NCBI RefSeq assembly: GCF_000425585.1
Contig: NZ_AUDS01000014.1
Span: 62,001-126,000 of the forward strand
Source of the DNA: Terrimonas ferruginea DSM 30193
GTDB lineage: Bacteria; Bacteroidota; Bacteroidia; Chitinophagales; Chitinophagaceae
Direction of reading: 5' to 3'
DNA length: 64,000 bases
Below, in pieces: positions 46,849 through 55,549 of this stretch (position 1 is the first letter of the stretch; each line of letters starts with the position of its first letter). Under the pieces are notes generated by a model. It made no database searches. It saw only the letters and a program-made list of their open reading frames with translations, and was not told the DNA's origin. The translations under genes and the position numbers were made by a program.

Positions 46849-48240
46849 TTAAAGCTGTTGCCCGGTTTCCGATAATTGCATTAGTGGCTTATCGGTCTTT
46901 GTCCAGGGCGAAGGCCAGATACCTACACGGCTAAAAGAAAGCCTGTCTACTTTTTTCCGGCTGTTGCGTCCAAAGTCGATCCAAAGAAAATCCTTCTCAA
47001 AATAAAATTGATCCGGTGCCGATCGCCTGATCTCATATTTACGGCCGCCAAGCCTTTGCCAGTAAAGCTTTCCGCCGGTTTCCGTAATGTTGACCAGTTC
47101 TTTTTTGTCACTTTCATAAACACCAACGTATTGCGATAACTCTTTTTTCGTGATCGCGCTTTCTTCGAATTTGAAGGGTTTACCTGCCAGGTCCGCTGCG
47201 ATGATGCGTGCCAGCACCTGTGGCATCGCTGCCGATTCTGCATTCAGCAGGAACACAATGTAGATGTCTTCTGCAGGCAGGTACATGGTTTCGGAAATGA
47301 ATCCCGGTACCGCGCCGCCATGCCGGTACAGCACACTCCCCTTCAGGCTATCGATATACCAGCCAAAACCGTAAAAGGTAAACCGTCCATCATTCAGTGT
47401 TTGCGGCGTTAAAGCCAGTTGCCATGTTTTTTTACTGACAAGCTTCCCGGCTTTCAAGGCCTCATTCCAACGGTACATATCCAGCGCCGTTGCCAGTATT
47501 CCGCCCGACGCAAATAATTCATAGATGTCGTGGACGTACATATTTACGATACCCCGACGCAGAATGCCATACCCTCCGGGCCGTCCTTTGATGATGGGTT
47601 CATCGCCGGTGGCCACAAACGAGCTGTTCATACCGGATGGTTTAAAAATATTTTCCGTGATATAGTCCTGGTAGGTTTTCCCGCTCACTTTTTCGATAAT
47701 GTACCCGAGCGTTTGAAAGTTGGCGTTGTTGTATTTCCATTGGCTGCCTGCTGCAAACTCAGGGTTCTTTGCCGCAAACCGTTCTACATCGGCCTGCCTC
47801 GTTTTCCCTGCCGGAATATTCGACGAATCGGCATAACCATTCCCATTCAATCCCGATGTGTGTGACAATAATTGCCGGATCGTGATCTGCGATATTGGTG
47901 CTTTACAGGATACATATTTTCCCAATGTATCTTCCAGCGATAGCAAACCTTTTTCCATCAATTGCAGGATGGCAATGGCTGTAAATTGTTTGGTGTTGGA
48001 ACCGATGTAATACACCATCGAGGTATCGGAAGGCACCTGGAGTTCCAACTGTGCCATGCCAAAAGACCGCTGATAGATGACCTGTCCGCCCTTAGCAACC
48101 AACACGGTGGCGCCGGGCTCATCGGGTTTGAACTGGCTGCCCAGTAAACGGTCGATCCTGGACGTGGTACTGTCCTGCGCGGAAAGGTTGGGGCAATAGA
48201 ATACCAGGAGCACGGAAAGTGCTTTGAAAAAATTGTTCAT
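46849..48240 (-). CDS. Serine hydrolase of the beta-lactamase/PBP4* family
   Basis: A 463-aa exported enzyme with a signal peptide (about 1-21). The class C-like catalytic set is S81-N-T-K84, Y170-N-N172 and a late HGGAVPGF (HxG in place of KTG). A C-terminal beta domain of roughly 100 residues follows. Such proteins may be D-aminopeptidases, esterases or true beta-lactamases; the sequence does not decide. It is the last gene after BlaI and BlaR1, 29 bp downstream of the BlaR1 start side, so it is the likely induced product. Confidence 0.85.
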   Translation of the reverse strand: MNNFFKALSVLLVFYCPNLSAQDSTTSRIDRLLGSQFKPDEPGATVLVAKGGQVIYQRSFGMAQLELQVPSDTSMVYYIGSNTKQFTAIAILQLMEKGLLSLEDTLGKYVSCKAPISQITIRQLLSHTSGLNGNGYADSSNIPAGKTRQADVERFAAKNPEFAAGSQWKYNNANFQTLGYIIEKVSGKTYQDYITENIFKPSGMNSSFVATGDEPIIKGRPGGYGILRRGIVNMYVHDIYELFASGGILATALDMYRWNEALKAGKLVSKKTWQLALTPQTLNDGRFTFYGFGWYIDSLKGSVLYRHGGAVPGFISETMYLPAEDIYIVFLLNAESAAMPQVLARIIAADLAGKPFKFEESAITKKELSQYVGVYESDKKELVNITETGGKLYWQRLGGRKYEIRRSAPDQFYFEKDFLWIDFGRNSRKKVDRLSFSRVGIWPSPWTKTDKPLMQLSETGQQL

Positions 48241-48269
48241 GTATTGCTGATTTAAATGACCGGGAGGTG

Positions 48270-49595
48270 TTACAAATTTAATTTAGCCATATAGGCGGCT
48301 TTCGCTGCCCGTCTTTTATTCCACGCATCGTCGATCCGTGCAAACAAACCGAGATGCGCAGTCAATTCATTTTCAGGAATGATGTTATCGTTGATCGATA
48401 AAGCCACCAATTCACTTTTCTCCACCCGCAGATGATACGTATTGCCTTCTTCGTCCTTCACCATCATGATGCGGTTGGCCATGTCCTCGTTACTTTTTTC
48501 AAAACGGATACTGGCAAGGCGGAACGTGGTATCCTGTTGTGGAGCTGGTTTGATTTTTCTTTTCGTCCTTACCACTTTCGCAGGTGCTGCTGCCGGATAT
48601 TTCAACACATGTTGTATGTCATTTTTTCCCACCAATGCTGTTTCAGTCATGTCCTGCAGCAATACCAGCGTAAAGGGAATAGCCAGCAAAAGCATCAGTA
48701 CAATAAGTTTAGGTAAAAGGCCAACCGTCTCGTTGCGCTTATCAATCAGGCGGTGCAAACGCCTGGCAAGCGGGCTTCCTTTTGCACTCAACGCGAAATG
48801 GTTGCTATTATCCGCGAAGCCGAAGGCCAGCAATCCTTTGAGGTAACCCGTTTTATTGCCATCGCAAAACAGTACCAGGTCATCGCAGCATATCTCGCGT
48901 TGTTGCCGGATAAGCCGGGAAAGCCAGACAAAAGCCGGGTTAAAAAAGAAGAGTGCGCCGGCAAAATGTTGCAGGGCGTTAACGAGATAATCGCGGCGAT
49001 AAATATGGGCGAGTTCATGAAAAAGAATCGCTTCTATTTGCACGTACGGTAATTGCGAAAAGAAACCTGCCGGTACAATGATCATTGGTTTAAAATGACC
49101 TATAGTTACCGGCGCTTTTATCTTTGCCGATTCCGCGAGAAGCACGGATTTACCGATGGTCAGGTATGATGTAAACCTTGAAAATACCTGCTTCCATTCT
49201 TTATTTATTAAAGGCGTGGAATACCTCCTTAGCTGACGTATGCCATAAACATTATGATACAACCGGAACAATTTAAACACCACGAATACGGCCCACAGCG
49301 AAACGATCCATACAGCATATTGATCAACGAAACCAATTGCAGGACGGACCGGAGTATAATAACCCGTTCCCGTTGAAACGATCAGGTCATCAGTGCTCCG
49401 GAATGTAAAAAAGCATGCGGCTATGATACCAGCTATAAAAAGCATGAGCAGTGCGATGAGTACATTGTACCTGGAGGCCGCGGAAGCTCGTCGCGTAAGG
49501 ATCAGTCCCGCAACCGTCAGGATGAATATGACGGCCCCGATCCACAATGAATGGATCAGCATCCAACTCAACAGGTGCAGGAAATCGTTAAACAT
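48270..49595 (-). CDS. BlaR1-like M56 metalloprotease without sensor domain
   Basis: A 441-aa membrane protein. Four hydrophobic helices surround a cytosolic zinc protease domain with HELAH (residues 193-197) in LFHELAHIYRRDYLVN. The C-terminus lacks the penicillin-binding sensor of classical BlaR1 and instead has a short exported tail (about 300-441). It would cleave the BlaI repressor. It starts one base after BlaI. Its trigger must differ from that of classical BlaR1, or lie in the tail. Confidence 0.88.
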   Translation of the reverse strand: MFNDFLHLLSWMLIHSLWIGAVIFILTVAGLILTRRASAASRYNVLIALLMLFIAGIIAACFFTFRSTDDLIVSTGTGYYTPVRPAIGFVDQYAVWIVSLWAVFVVFKLFRLYHNVYGIRQLRRYSTPLINKEWKQVFSRFTSYLTIGKSVLLAESAKIKAPVTIGHFKPMIIVPAGFFSQLPYVQIEAILFHELAHIYRRDYLVNALQHFAGALFFFNPAFVWLSRLIRQQREICCDDLVLFCDGNKTGYLKGLLAFGFADNSNHFALSAKGSPLARRLHRLIDKRNETVGLLPKLIVLMLLLAIPFTLVLLQDMTETALVGKNDIQHVLKYPAAAPAKVVRTKRKIKPAPQQDTTFRLASIRFEKSNEDMANRIMMVKDEEGNTYHLRVEKSELVALSINDNIIPENELTAHLGLFARIDDAWNKRRAAKAAYMAKLNL

Positions 49596-49596
49596 A

Positions 49597-49998
49597 TTAT
49601 TGTTGTTCGAGTTTTTTGATCAACGCTTCAAACGTTTTCTTTTCTTCGGCGGTTAGCTTCTTACCACCGAGCAATTGCATAACAAGATCGGACGGCGATC
49701 CGTGGAAAACGCGGTCGACGATGGTGTTCAGCAAGGCTTTTTTTGTCTTCGCCTCTTCCTGCACCGCAGCGTAAACGTGTTTGGCCTTTGTATCATCCTT
49801 GGTGAGCATGCCTTTTTCTACCATGATCTGCATGAGTTTGAGTGTGGACATGTAGATGACCGGACGGACCTGTTCGTTGAGGTGATCGTTGACGAAACGT
49901 GCCGTCGAAGGGCCAGCCTGCCAGAGTATCTGCAGGATCTCGAGTTCGGATTTGGTAGGTTCCTGTGCGTCGTGTTTGGTTGAAATTGCCTTAGCCAT
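49597..49998 (-). CDS. BlaI/MecI-type repressor
   Basis: A 133-aa winged-helix repressor. PTKSELEILQILWQAGPSTARFVNDHL is the DNA-binding start, and RPVIYMSTLKLMQIMVEKGMLTKDDTKAKHVY is the wing. It should bind the palindrome at 50004-50048 as a dimer and be cleaved by the adjacent BlaR1-like protease. It is the first gene of the BlaI-BlaR1-hydrolase operon. Confidence 0.93.
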   Translation of the reverse strand: MAKAISTKHDAQEPTKSELEILQILWQAGPSTARFVNDHLNEQVRPVIYMSTLKLMQIMVEKGMLTKDDTKAKHVYAAVQEEAKTKKALLNTIVDRVFHGSPSDLVMQLLGGKKLTAEEKKTFEALIKKLEQQ

Positions 49999-50003
49999 GA
50001 ACT

Positions 50004-50048
50004 AAAACTAAGAAACATTTCTTATAGTAAGAAATAATTCTTAGTTTT
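50004..50048. promoter_or_regulatory. Nested palindromic BlaI operator
   Basis: A 45-bp dyad centred at 50026. The outer arms are AAAACTAAGAA (50004-50014) and TTCTTAGTTTT (50038-50048); the inner arms are TTTCTTA (50018-50024) and TAAGAAA (50028-50034). It lies directly upstream of the BlaI start (6 bp), so it fits an autoregulated operator with two repressor sites. Confidence 0.75.
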
Positions 50049-50113
50049 TTATGGTACATCAGGGGTCTGCCCTGGGGCGTACTGGCTTCAGTCGTAATCA
50101 CCCGCATAACTAA

Positions 50114-50329
50114 TTTTATAAATCGCTATGTGAAAAAGGGATCGCCACAACTGTATTGAAAAACTTTCTCACGCTCGAAAGCACCGGCCTATTCGCGCGC
50201 ACCGCATTTGATAATGCAGGTTCACAAAAAGTGCCGGAGAAATGTGGCTTTATAAAGATTGGAGAGGACAAAGGCTTTGCCAGTGCGAGACCGGCGGAAA
50301 TAACGGAATTCATGTATAAGCTTACATAA
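50114..50329 (+). pseudogene. 3' fragment of a GNAT acetyltransferase gene
   Basis: A frame open from 50114 to a TAA at 50327-50329 reads CEKGIATTVLKNFLTLE, then ARTAFDNAGSQKVPEKCGFIKIGE, the acetyl-CoA loop and C-terminal half of a GNAT enzyme. No start codon and no N-terminal half are present. An in-frame TAA lies just before it. The gene has been truncated by a deletion. Confidence 0.72.
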
Positions 50330-50330
50330 A

Positions 50331-50360
50331 AAAAGCTACCGCCGGCCGGCGGTAGCTTTT
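50331..50360. terminator. Bidirectional terminator
   Basis: A perfect 30-nt palindrome begins AAAAGCTACC and ends GGTAGCTTTT, so A- and T-runs lie on both sides. It serves both the decayed GNAT gene (plus) and the VOC gene (minus). Confidence 0.9.
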
Positions 50361-50367
50361 CAACAAC

Positions 50368-50778
50368 TTATCCCTGCTGCGCAGGAACATTGGGATTCAT
50401 CCATACCGCTTCCCAATGATGTCCGTCAAGGTCTTCAAAACTGTGTTGGTACATAAATCCGTAATCAGAAGGAGGATTGGGTATGGTGGCGCCCGCCGCC
50501 TGTGCCTTGCTGACTATTTCGTCCACGGCCTCTTTGCTATCAGCAGACAGGCAAATGGTACACTCGATGGACTTATGGGCGTCTACAATTTCCTTCTTCG
50601 TAAACGTCTGGAAGAAAGGTACTGTCAGCAGCATTACATAAATCGTATCACTGATGATCATGCAGGTTGCCTTTTCATCGGTAAACTGCGGATTGAACGT
50701 ATAGCCGAGTTTGGTGAAAAATTCTACAGACTTGTTGAGATCTTTAACCGGAAGGTTGACAAAAATTTGTGTTGGCAT
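50368..50778 (-). CDS. VOC-family (glyoxalase-like) protein
   Basis: A 136-aa protein of the vicinal oxygen chelate fold: MPTQIFVNLPVKDLNKSVEFFTKLGY at the start and FMYQHSFEDLDGHHWEAVWMNP at the end, with the acidic and His positions of metal binding partly conserved. It is close to lactoylglutathione lyase-like or antibiotic-binding relatives. The substrate is not known. Confidence 0.88.
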   Translation of the reverse strand: MPTQIFVNLPVKDLNKSVEFFTKLGYTFNPQFTDEKATCMIISDTIYVMLLTVPFFQTFTKKEIVDAHKSIECTICLSADSKEAVDEIVSKAQAAGATIPNPPSDYGFMYQHSFEDLDGHHWEAVWMNPNVPAQQG

Positions 50779-50891
50779 AATTGTTTTGTTAAGTCGGTTA
50801 AAGATACAGGTGGCTCCGATTGTCGCTGGTAGCTGAAAACGACAATTTGGAGGGGCGAATGCGACGAGTCCGATAAGAATTGCCGATCCCC

Positions 50892-51405
50892 TTTAACAGA
50901 AATTTTGAGAAGTGAACCTGCGTTTTATGTTCGCCACAAAACAAACAATGACGGAGACGCTGTATCGTATCTATCAAAGAAATCGTTCCCCGGCAGGCAC
51001 TTACGCTAGTGGTAAATATTATTTACGGTAAAAACTACGAGACCATGCCGATGCGTCACAACTGGCTCAATACCGGACATATTGGCCATTACGTATGAAT
51101 GGAAGAAAAACAGTGGCATTCTTTTCAGTAGTGACGACCAAGAAACCAATATTGATTGACGATAACAGCATGGAAGAACTTGTCATCGAACACCACCGGG
51201 GTTATACTCGTTTGTCGGCACGCAGACGTCTGAATAAAGTGTGGAGCATCAAGATGGTAGGTACCCCGGTAGTGGAGTTTCATATCGATGCGGACTTTGA
51301 ACGGACCTACGACCGCCATTTTAACTTTTAGGTAATTCGATACCGGCCTCCGTATTGCTGCCAGAAGATTCAAAAATTGTAGTGAGAGGTGGAAGAAGAT
51401 TGTGA
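50892..51405 (+). pseudogene. DUF2071/YqjF-like gene broken by frameshifts
   Basis: Pieces of one protein family occur in order in different frames: NLRFYVR (needs one more T at about 50924), then KEIVPRQALTLVVNIIYGKN and YETMPMRHNW (50960-51060), then YEWKKNSG in another frame, SMEELVIEHHRGYTRLSA and IDADFERTYDRHFNF (51095-51331), and finally LGNSIPASVLLPEDSKI to GRRL (stop 51403-51405), which needs one more T at about 51327. The 5' third is missing. The order and phrases match DUF2071 as recalled. The open frame at 51095-51331 is therefore not a gene of its own. Confidence 0.72.
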
Positions 51406-51656
51406 CACATCAAATCTTTTCGATGAGTGGATGCTTTACCGCGCTTTCGGCGAGACGAGCATTCCGGGTATTATTTGTAAAGCTATCGCGGAAAAAATGC
51501 AAATGACGTGACATAAAAGCCTTTTCGCTGTCTTTAGTGCTTTTAATAGCGGTAGAATTCGTCACTTATTAAATGACTGTATTAGACCAAGTACATTCGC
51601 AGAAACATCTTAAAATAGTAGGATTTTCATTACTTTACCTTATTTTATACTAAAAA
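51406..51656. other. Boundary to the AT-rich island and operon leader
   Basis: After the decayed DUF2071 gene a short frame (about 51410-51510) reads LFDEWMLYRAFGETSIPG but has no start and no family I recognise. From about 51530 the sequence becomes AT-rich. The upstream region of the defence operon follows, with a weak TACTTTAC match to a -7 element. No repeat of the tRNA-Lys end was seen. Confidence 0.4.
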
Positions 51657-54600
51657 ATGACAGATAATACTATAAGCATTTTAAACATGCTAAAAAGAGC
51701 AAAAAACACTTCCAAGTCAGTTCTGGACGTTTATAGCCATGCGAAAGCAAAACTAAGCTTATCTGAACAAGTGAAATTTTCACAAAATAAATCTGTCAAA
51801 AATTTTTGGGGTAATTCATTCCCCTCTATCGTAAATTTTGCTCAAGAAAGCTTTGCAACAAATTATTCAGGAGATCCAATAATTGAATGGAAGTATCTTA
51901 TAGCTTGTTGCATTCATTACAAAGAAAGAATACTTGCATTCATCGATCTAAAAAAAGAATTCGAACTAAATATATTGAACGGAGATTTTGAAAATGCTGA
52001 GCTCTCTCTCTCTCTTATAACAGAGAAATATGGAGAGTCTTTGTGGTCGATAAACGCAACCTTTTTGCTATCGGAAAAACAAGGGGGTAGAGAGGCAAAT
52101 TGGCAAAAATTATCTGAGATAATAAAAACGAAGGATGACGCCTTGTTTCGTTTAATAATTGAACTTGTAAGTAAAAAAAATGAATCGCTAATTCGCTTCG
52201 ATGAATTTTTAAAATCGACTCATGAGCAAATTTCAATTTTACCTTTTGACGATTATATAAAGCAATTCGTTTATTACTGTCTAGGTATAAAATCTATAAA
52301 TAACCCATTAAGTTCCGGCATTTTAATCTATCTTTTTTCAGGATTGCCAGTCATTGATAGGTACTTATTTTTAACCAGATTTTCTGAGTTGTTATATATA
52401 TCATGCGATTCAGAAACATTTAAACCTTTTCTCTATCCAATCAGATCGTTGTACAAAACAATTGGACATAACACCATCTTAAGAAATATCTTGCTGTACG
52501 AAAACCAGGTATCATTAAATGATATCATGATCGATACAAACGAATTTGAATACTTTGAAGCATATTTGTCTGGAGATATTGAACGTGCTGCATCTATTAT
52601 TGAGAATCTAATAGTCAATGAATTTCGTTTGAAGTATCTAATTGATTATTACACTTTATTGCCATCTGCATATTCAGCAAAAACTTTCGGAATTAACAAC
52701 TCTTTATTGAATGAATTGTCAAGAACTATAAGTGGTGTTATAGATAAAGGACAACTATTTGTGTCTACCCTAAGAATGGCAAATAAGCTCGAATTACAAA
52801 TGAGTGATTTTGTAGATTTGTCTTGTTTCACTTTTTTTGTAGGCAGGGAAAACACTCTTATAGACTCAGCGCCATACTTCAATTTGCTTCGCGCATTGGA
52901 TGACGAAAATGTAGGGCCCAGTATGTTATTATATTTTAATGGACCGCACGAGATCAAAGCAACAAAGGATCTTTGTAAACGAATCGATGCTTTCCCTATG
53001 GTCTCAAGTCTTGTTGAAAAACTAAATAATTTTGACAATTCAAATATTAACTTATTTGATGCACAGACATTTGAAAAACTTTTTTTTGCTGATTTACTTA
53101 CTGAAAGAAAGGATTTTATTACATCTATTCAGTTGTTAGAATCCGTTTTAATATCCGAAAATCTTTATGAGTCTTCCATTGCATTCCTTAAAATAATGGA
53201 GATATATCTGGAAGAACGACGTTTTAGAGCACTTTTGTTGCACTTCGAAAAATTTCTCACCATAAAGCCGGGTTTTTTTGAAAGAGTTAATCTCGAATTC
53301 ATATGTAAGGAAATTGACGACTCTGACTTCGAAAATTTAGAAGATCTTATTATCACTCCGATTATTTTTTCGAAGGCTCAAATTAGTGCGCACTCAATCT
53401 ATGGTGCCCTCGATTCATTTTTATCCTTCCATGGCGTGTCGAAACCAAGTTCTCTGTTTGACGCAACTACCAAATTTGAGCGGGGGTACTTCTTGCTACT
53501 TTTAAATGAAGTTTGTGTAATTGAAGTCATTAAATATTTGACAGTCTTTGAAAGCACAACAGAAGTCGAGAACGAACGACTAATTATTCTTAAATATCTT
53601 GCCGACTCAGAATTTCCAGAAAAAAAAGCAGTCATTGACGAATTTGTTGAAGTAGCTCAGCGAGAAGTAATAAGAAAAGGATTGCGCAATTATAACAGCG
53701 GAAAAATCACAACCGACTTTCTGCAGCTACGCAGACATATTACGGAAAAACTTTCATCCTCATTTTCCAGATTTAAAGATCAAAAGCTTTTTGTTGACGA
53801 TAGTACTTATAAATCTGTTGATTATGAGAATCAAGGTCAAGTTAAAGTTATTTTAGACCTAAATTCACTGGGAACAATTAACCGCTATATCTCTTTAAAA
53901 GATCCATCGTTTCTATCTCTAAAATTGATCGTAAACGAAATGCGAGATATATTTCTCAACAGTAAAGAGCATGGATTAGATGGCCATTTAAGTACGCGAA
54001 TTCGACATGGAATGCTTATCAACCATATCAAACGAGTTTTCGTCAACCATAACTTGTTGGCAGTAAAAGAAGGTAATTTATTCAACGATATTAACTTCTG
54101 GGAATATGTGCTATTTGAGAAACCTGATGCATATAATCCATTACAAATAATTTTTCAAGAATTTAGCATCAAACTTGACGAGTATTGTCAAAAACTGAGA
54201 TCAGAGTACATACAAATAAAGACAGAAAAAGACCTAGACAAACCTAATGCACTTTTCGACTTTAGCTTTAATCCAGAGTTTTACATGAGGTTATATGCTG
54301 TTGTTGAAGAGCATAATATTGAGTCATCTGAATTTGTTGAATACTGTCTTTTTGCATTGTTACAAATCACCAACATTAATCTTGAAAATGTCCGGAGATA
54401 TCTTCGAGAAACTGTGAATTCCGACCTCCGTATAATGCTAGAAGAAATTAAAATTAAAATACAAGAATTATTTCAAGATCATTTACATTCAGGAATTATA
54501 ACTCAGGTCAATAAGGCAGCTACAGATATTACATATGAACTAGAGAACATCTCACGCTGGTTTCACTTAGCAGATGAAGACACTGAATTTAAATTGCAAT

Positions 54601-55082
54601 TTACTGATATAATAAGCATAGCAGTCAAAGTAAGTAACATCTTGTATCCAACATTTCAATTAAATCCCACTATCAAAGCTAATAGTAACGAAAAGCTTAC
54701 ATGTTCAATTGGAATCATTGACATTCTCCGCAACTTAATCGAAAATGTGGTAGTTCATTCTGAATGCCTTCCGGAAGACCTCGATTTGAAAATTGATGGC
54801 TATTACTCCAACGACGACGGCGTCGTAAAAATTACTATGTCGCACCGACTGGGAAATGGAACAAACGTTCAAGAAATCAAAGAAAGATTTATCGAGTATA
54901 ATTCTCAATGGAATAATAAGGATTTTTACGGAGATAGAATATCAAACGAAGGGAAAAGTGGTATTAAAAAAATTAGACGGTCAATCGAATACGATCTTGG
55001 TGCTTCTGAATCAAGCTTTGAATTCACATTAAATAATTACGTGATTATCATCTCGGTAACTTTTAATATCCCAAAATTATGA
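51657..55082 (+). CDS. DtcA-like sensor with C-terminal GHKL ATPase (Detocs)
   Basis: A 1141-aa soluble protein; no transmembrane helices are seen. Residues about 1-700 form a long helical, solenoid-like region (repeated Leu/Phe-rich helices, TPR-like). A helical segment at about 770-1000 contains LSTRIRHGML with His784, a candidate phosphoacceptor, because no classical HExRTP box exists. The C-terminal ATPase has the N-box DILRNLIENVVVHSE (Asn1030) and a glycine motif EGKSGIKKIRR (from 1099). It overlaps the receiver gene by 4 bp. The match to DtcA of Detocs is by architecture: a large sensor that would detect phage and phosphorylate the receivers. Its base composition is AT-rich, unlike its neighbours. 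Confidence 0.82.
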   Translation: MTDNTISILNMLKRAKNTSKSVLDVYSHAKAKLSLSEQVKFSQNKSVKNFWGNSFPSIVNFAQESFATNYSGDPIIEWKYLIACCIHYKERILAFIDLKKEFELNILNGDFENAELSLSLITEKYGESLWSINATFLLSEKQGGREANWQKLSEIIKTKDDALFRLIIELVSKKNESLIRFDEFLKSTHEQISILPFDDYIKQFVYYCLGIKSINNPLSSGILIYLFSGLPVIDRYLFLTRFSELLYISCDSETFKPFLYPIRSLYKTIGHNTILRNILLYENQVSLNDIMIDTNEFEYFEAYLSGDIERAASIIENLIVNEFRLKYLIDYYTLLPSAYSAKTFGINNSLLNELSRTISGVIDKGQLFVSTLRMANKLELQMSDFVDLSCFTFFVGRENTLIDSAPYFNLLRALDDENVGPSMLLYFNGPHEIKATKDLCKRIDAFPMVSSLVEKLNNFDNSNINLFDAQTFEKLFFADLLTERKDFITSIQLLESVLISENLYESSIAFLKIMEIYLEERRFRALLLHFEKFLTIKPGFFERVNLEFICKEIDDSDFENLEDLIITPIIFSKAQISAHSIYGALDSFLSFHGVSKPSSLFDATTKFERGYFLLLLNEVCVIEVIKYLTVFESTTEVENERLIILKYLADSEFPEKKAVIDEFVEVAQREVIRKGLRNYNSGKITTDFLQLRRHITEKLSSSFSRFKDQKLFVDDSTYKSVDYENQGQVKVILDLNSLGTINRYISLKDPSFLSLKLIVNEMRDIFLNSKEHGLDGHLSTRIRHGMLINHIKRVFVNHNLLAVKEGNLFNDINFWEYVLFEKPDAYNPLQIIFQEFSIKLDEYCQKLRSEYIQIKTEKDLDKPNALFDFSFNPEFYMRLYAVVEEHNIESSEFVEYCLFALLQITNINLENVRRYLRETVNSDLRIMLEEIKIKIQELFQDHLHSGIITQVNKAATDITYELENISRWFHLADEDTEFKLQFTDIISIAVKVSNILYPTFQLNPTIKANSNEKLTCSIGIIDILRNLIENVVVHSECLPEDLDLKIDGYYSNDDGVVKITMSHRLGNGTNVQEIKERFIEYNSQWNNKDFYGDRISNEGKSGIKKIRRSIEYDLGASESSFEFTLNNYVIIISVTFNIPKL

Positions 55083-55549
55083 ATAAGAACATAATAGTTG
55101 TTGAAGATGATCAATCAAAAGCCGAAGAAGTACTTGCTTTTCTTAGACAAAACTATCCCCAGTATGAGATAGTTCGGGTTTCATCATATAACTCGGCGAT
55201 GCGATTTCTTCAAAATAGTTCATTTGATTTGATGATTCTTGATGTGACACTGCCAACATTTGAAGATGAGCATTTCATTGGAGAGAGGTCTTTCGAAAAA
55301 TTTGGAGGCGTTATGATACTTCGTGAGCTAAAAAGAAAGCGTAAACTGTTGCCTACGATTTTATTTACAATGTTTGATGATTTTGGAATTAGAAATGAGC
55401 ATATTTCGCTTGACCAAATATCAAAAGAGTTGGAAGAGAAATATAGCACATTCTTTCTTGGGGCAGTGTTTTATGAAAGTCCGCCAGGACGCGACTGGGC
55501 TACATCACTTCAAAAAATTATGAATGATAACAATTTTAATTGTGGATGA
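55079..55549 (+). CDS. DtcB-like stand-alone receiver (Detocs)
   Basis: A 156-aa receiver without an output domain. VVEDD (acidic pair 10-11), LMILDVTLP with phosphoacceptor D55, and FTMFD with T97 are present. The conserved Lys near the end appears to be missing (VFYESPPG where KP is usual). In Detocs the stand-alone receiver drains phosphate from the kinase and prevents accidental activation. Its end overlaps the next gene by 26 bp, which implies tight coupling. Confidence 0.82.
   Translation: MNKNIIVVEDDQSKAEEVLAFLRQNYPQYEIVRVSSYNSAMRFLQNSSFDLMILDVTLPTFEDEHFIGERSFEKFGGVMILRELKRKRKLLPTILFTMFDDFGIRNEHISLDQISKELEEKYSTFFLGAVFYESPPGRDWATSLQKIMNDNNFNCG

Noticed and set aside
51095-51331. 78-aa open frame as an independent gene
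   Set aside because: It continues the DUF2071-like pseudogene in one of its frames and has no separate start signal.
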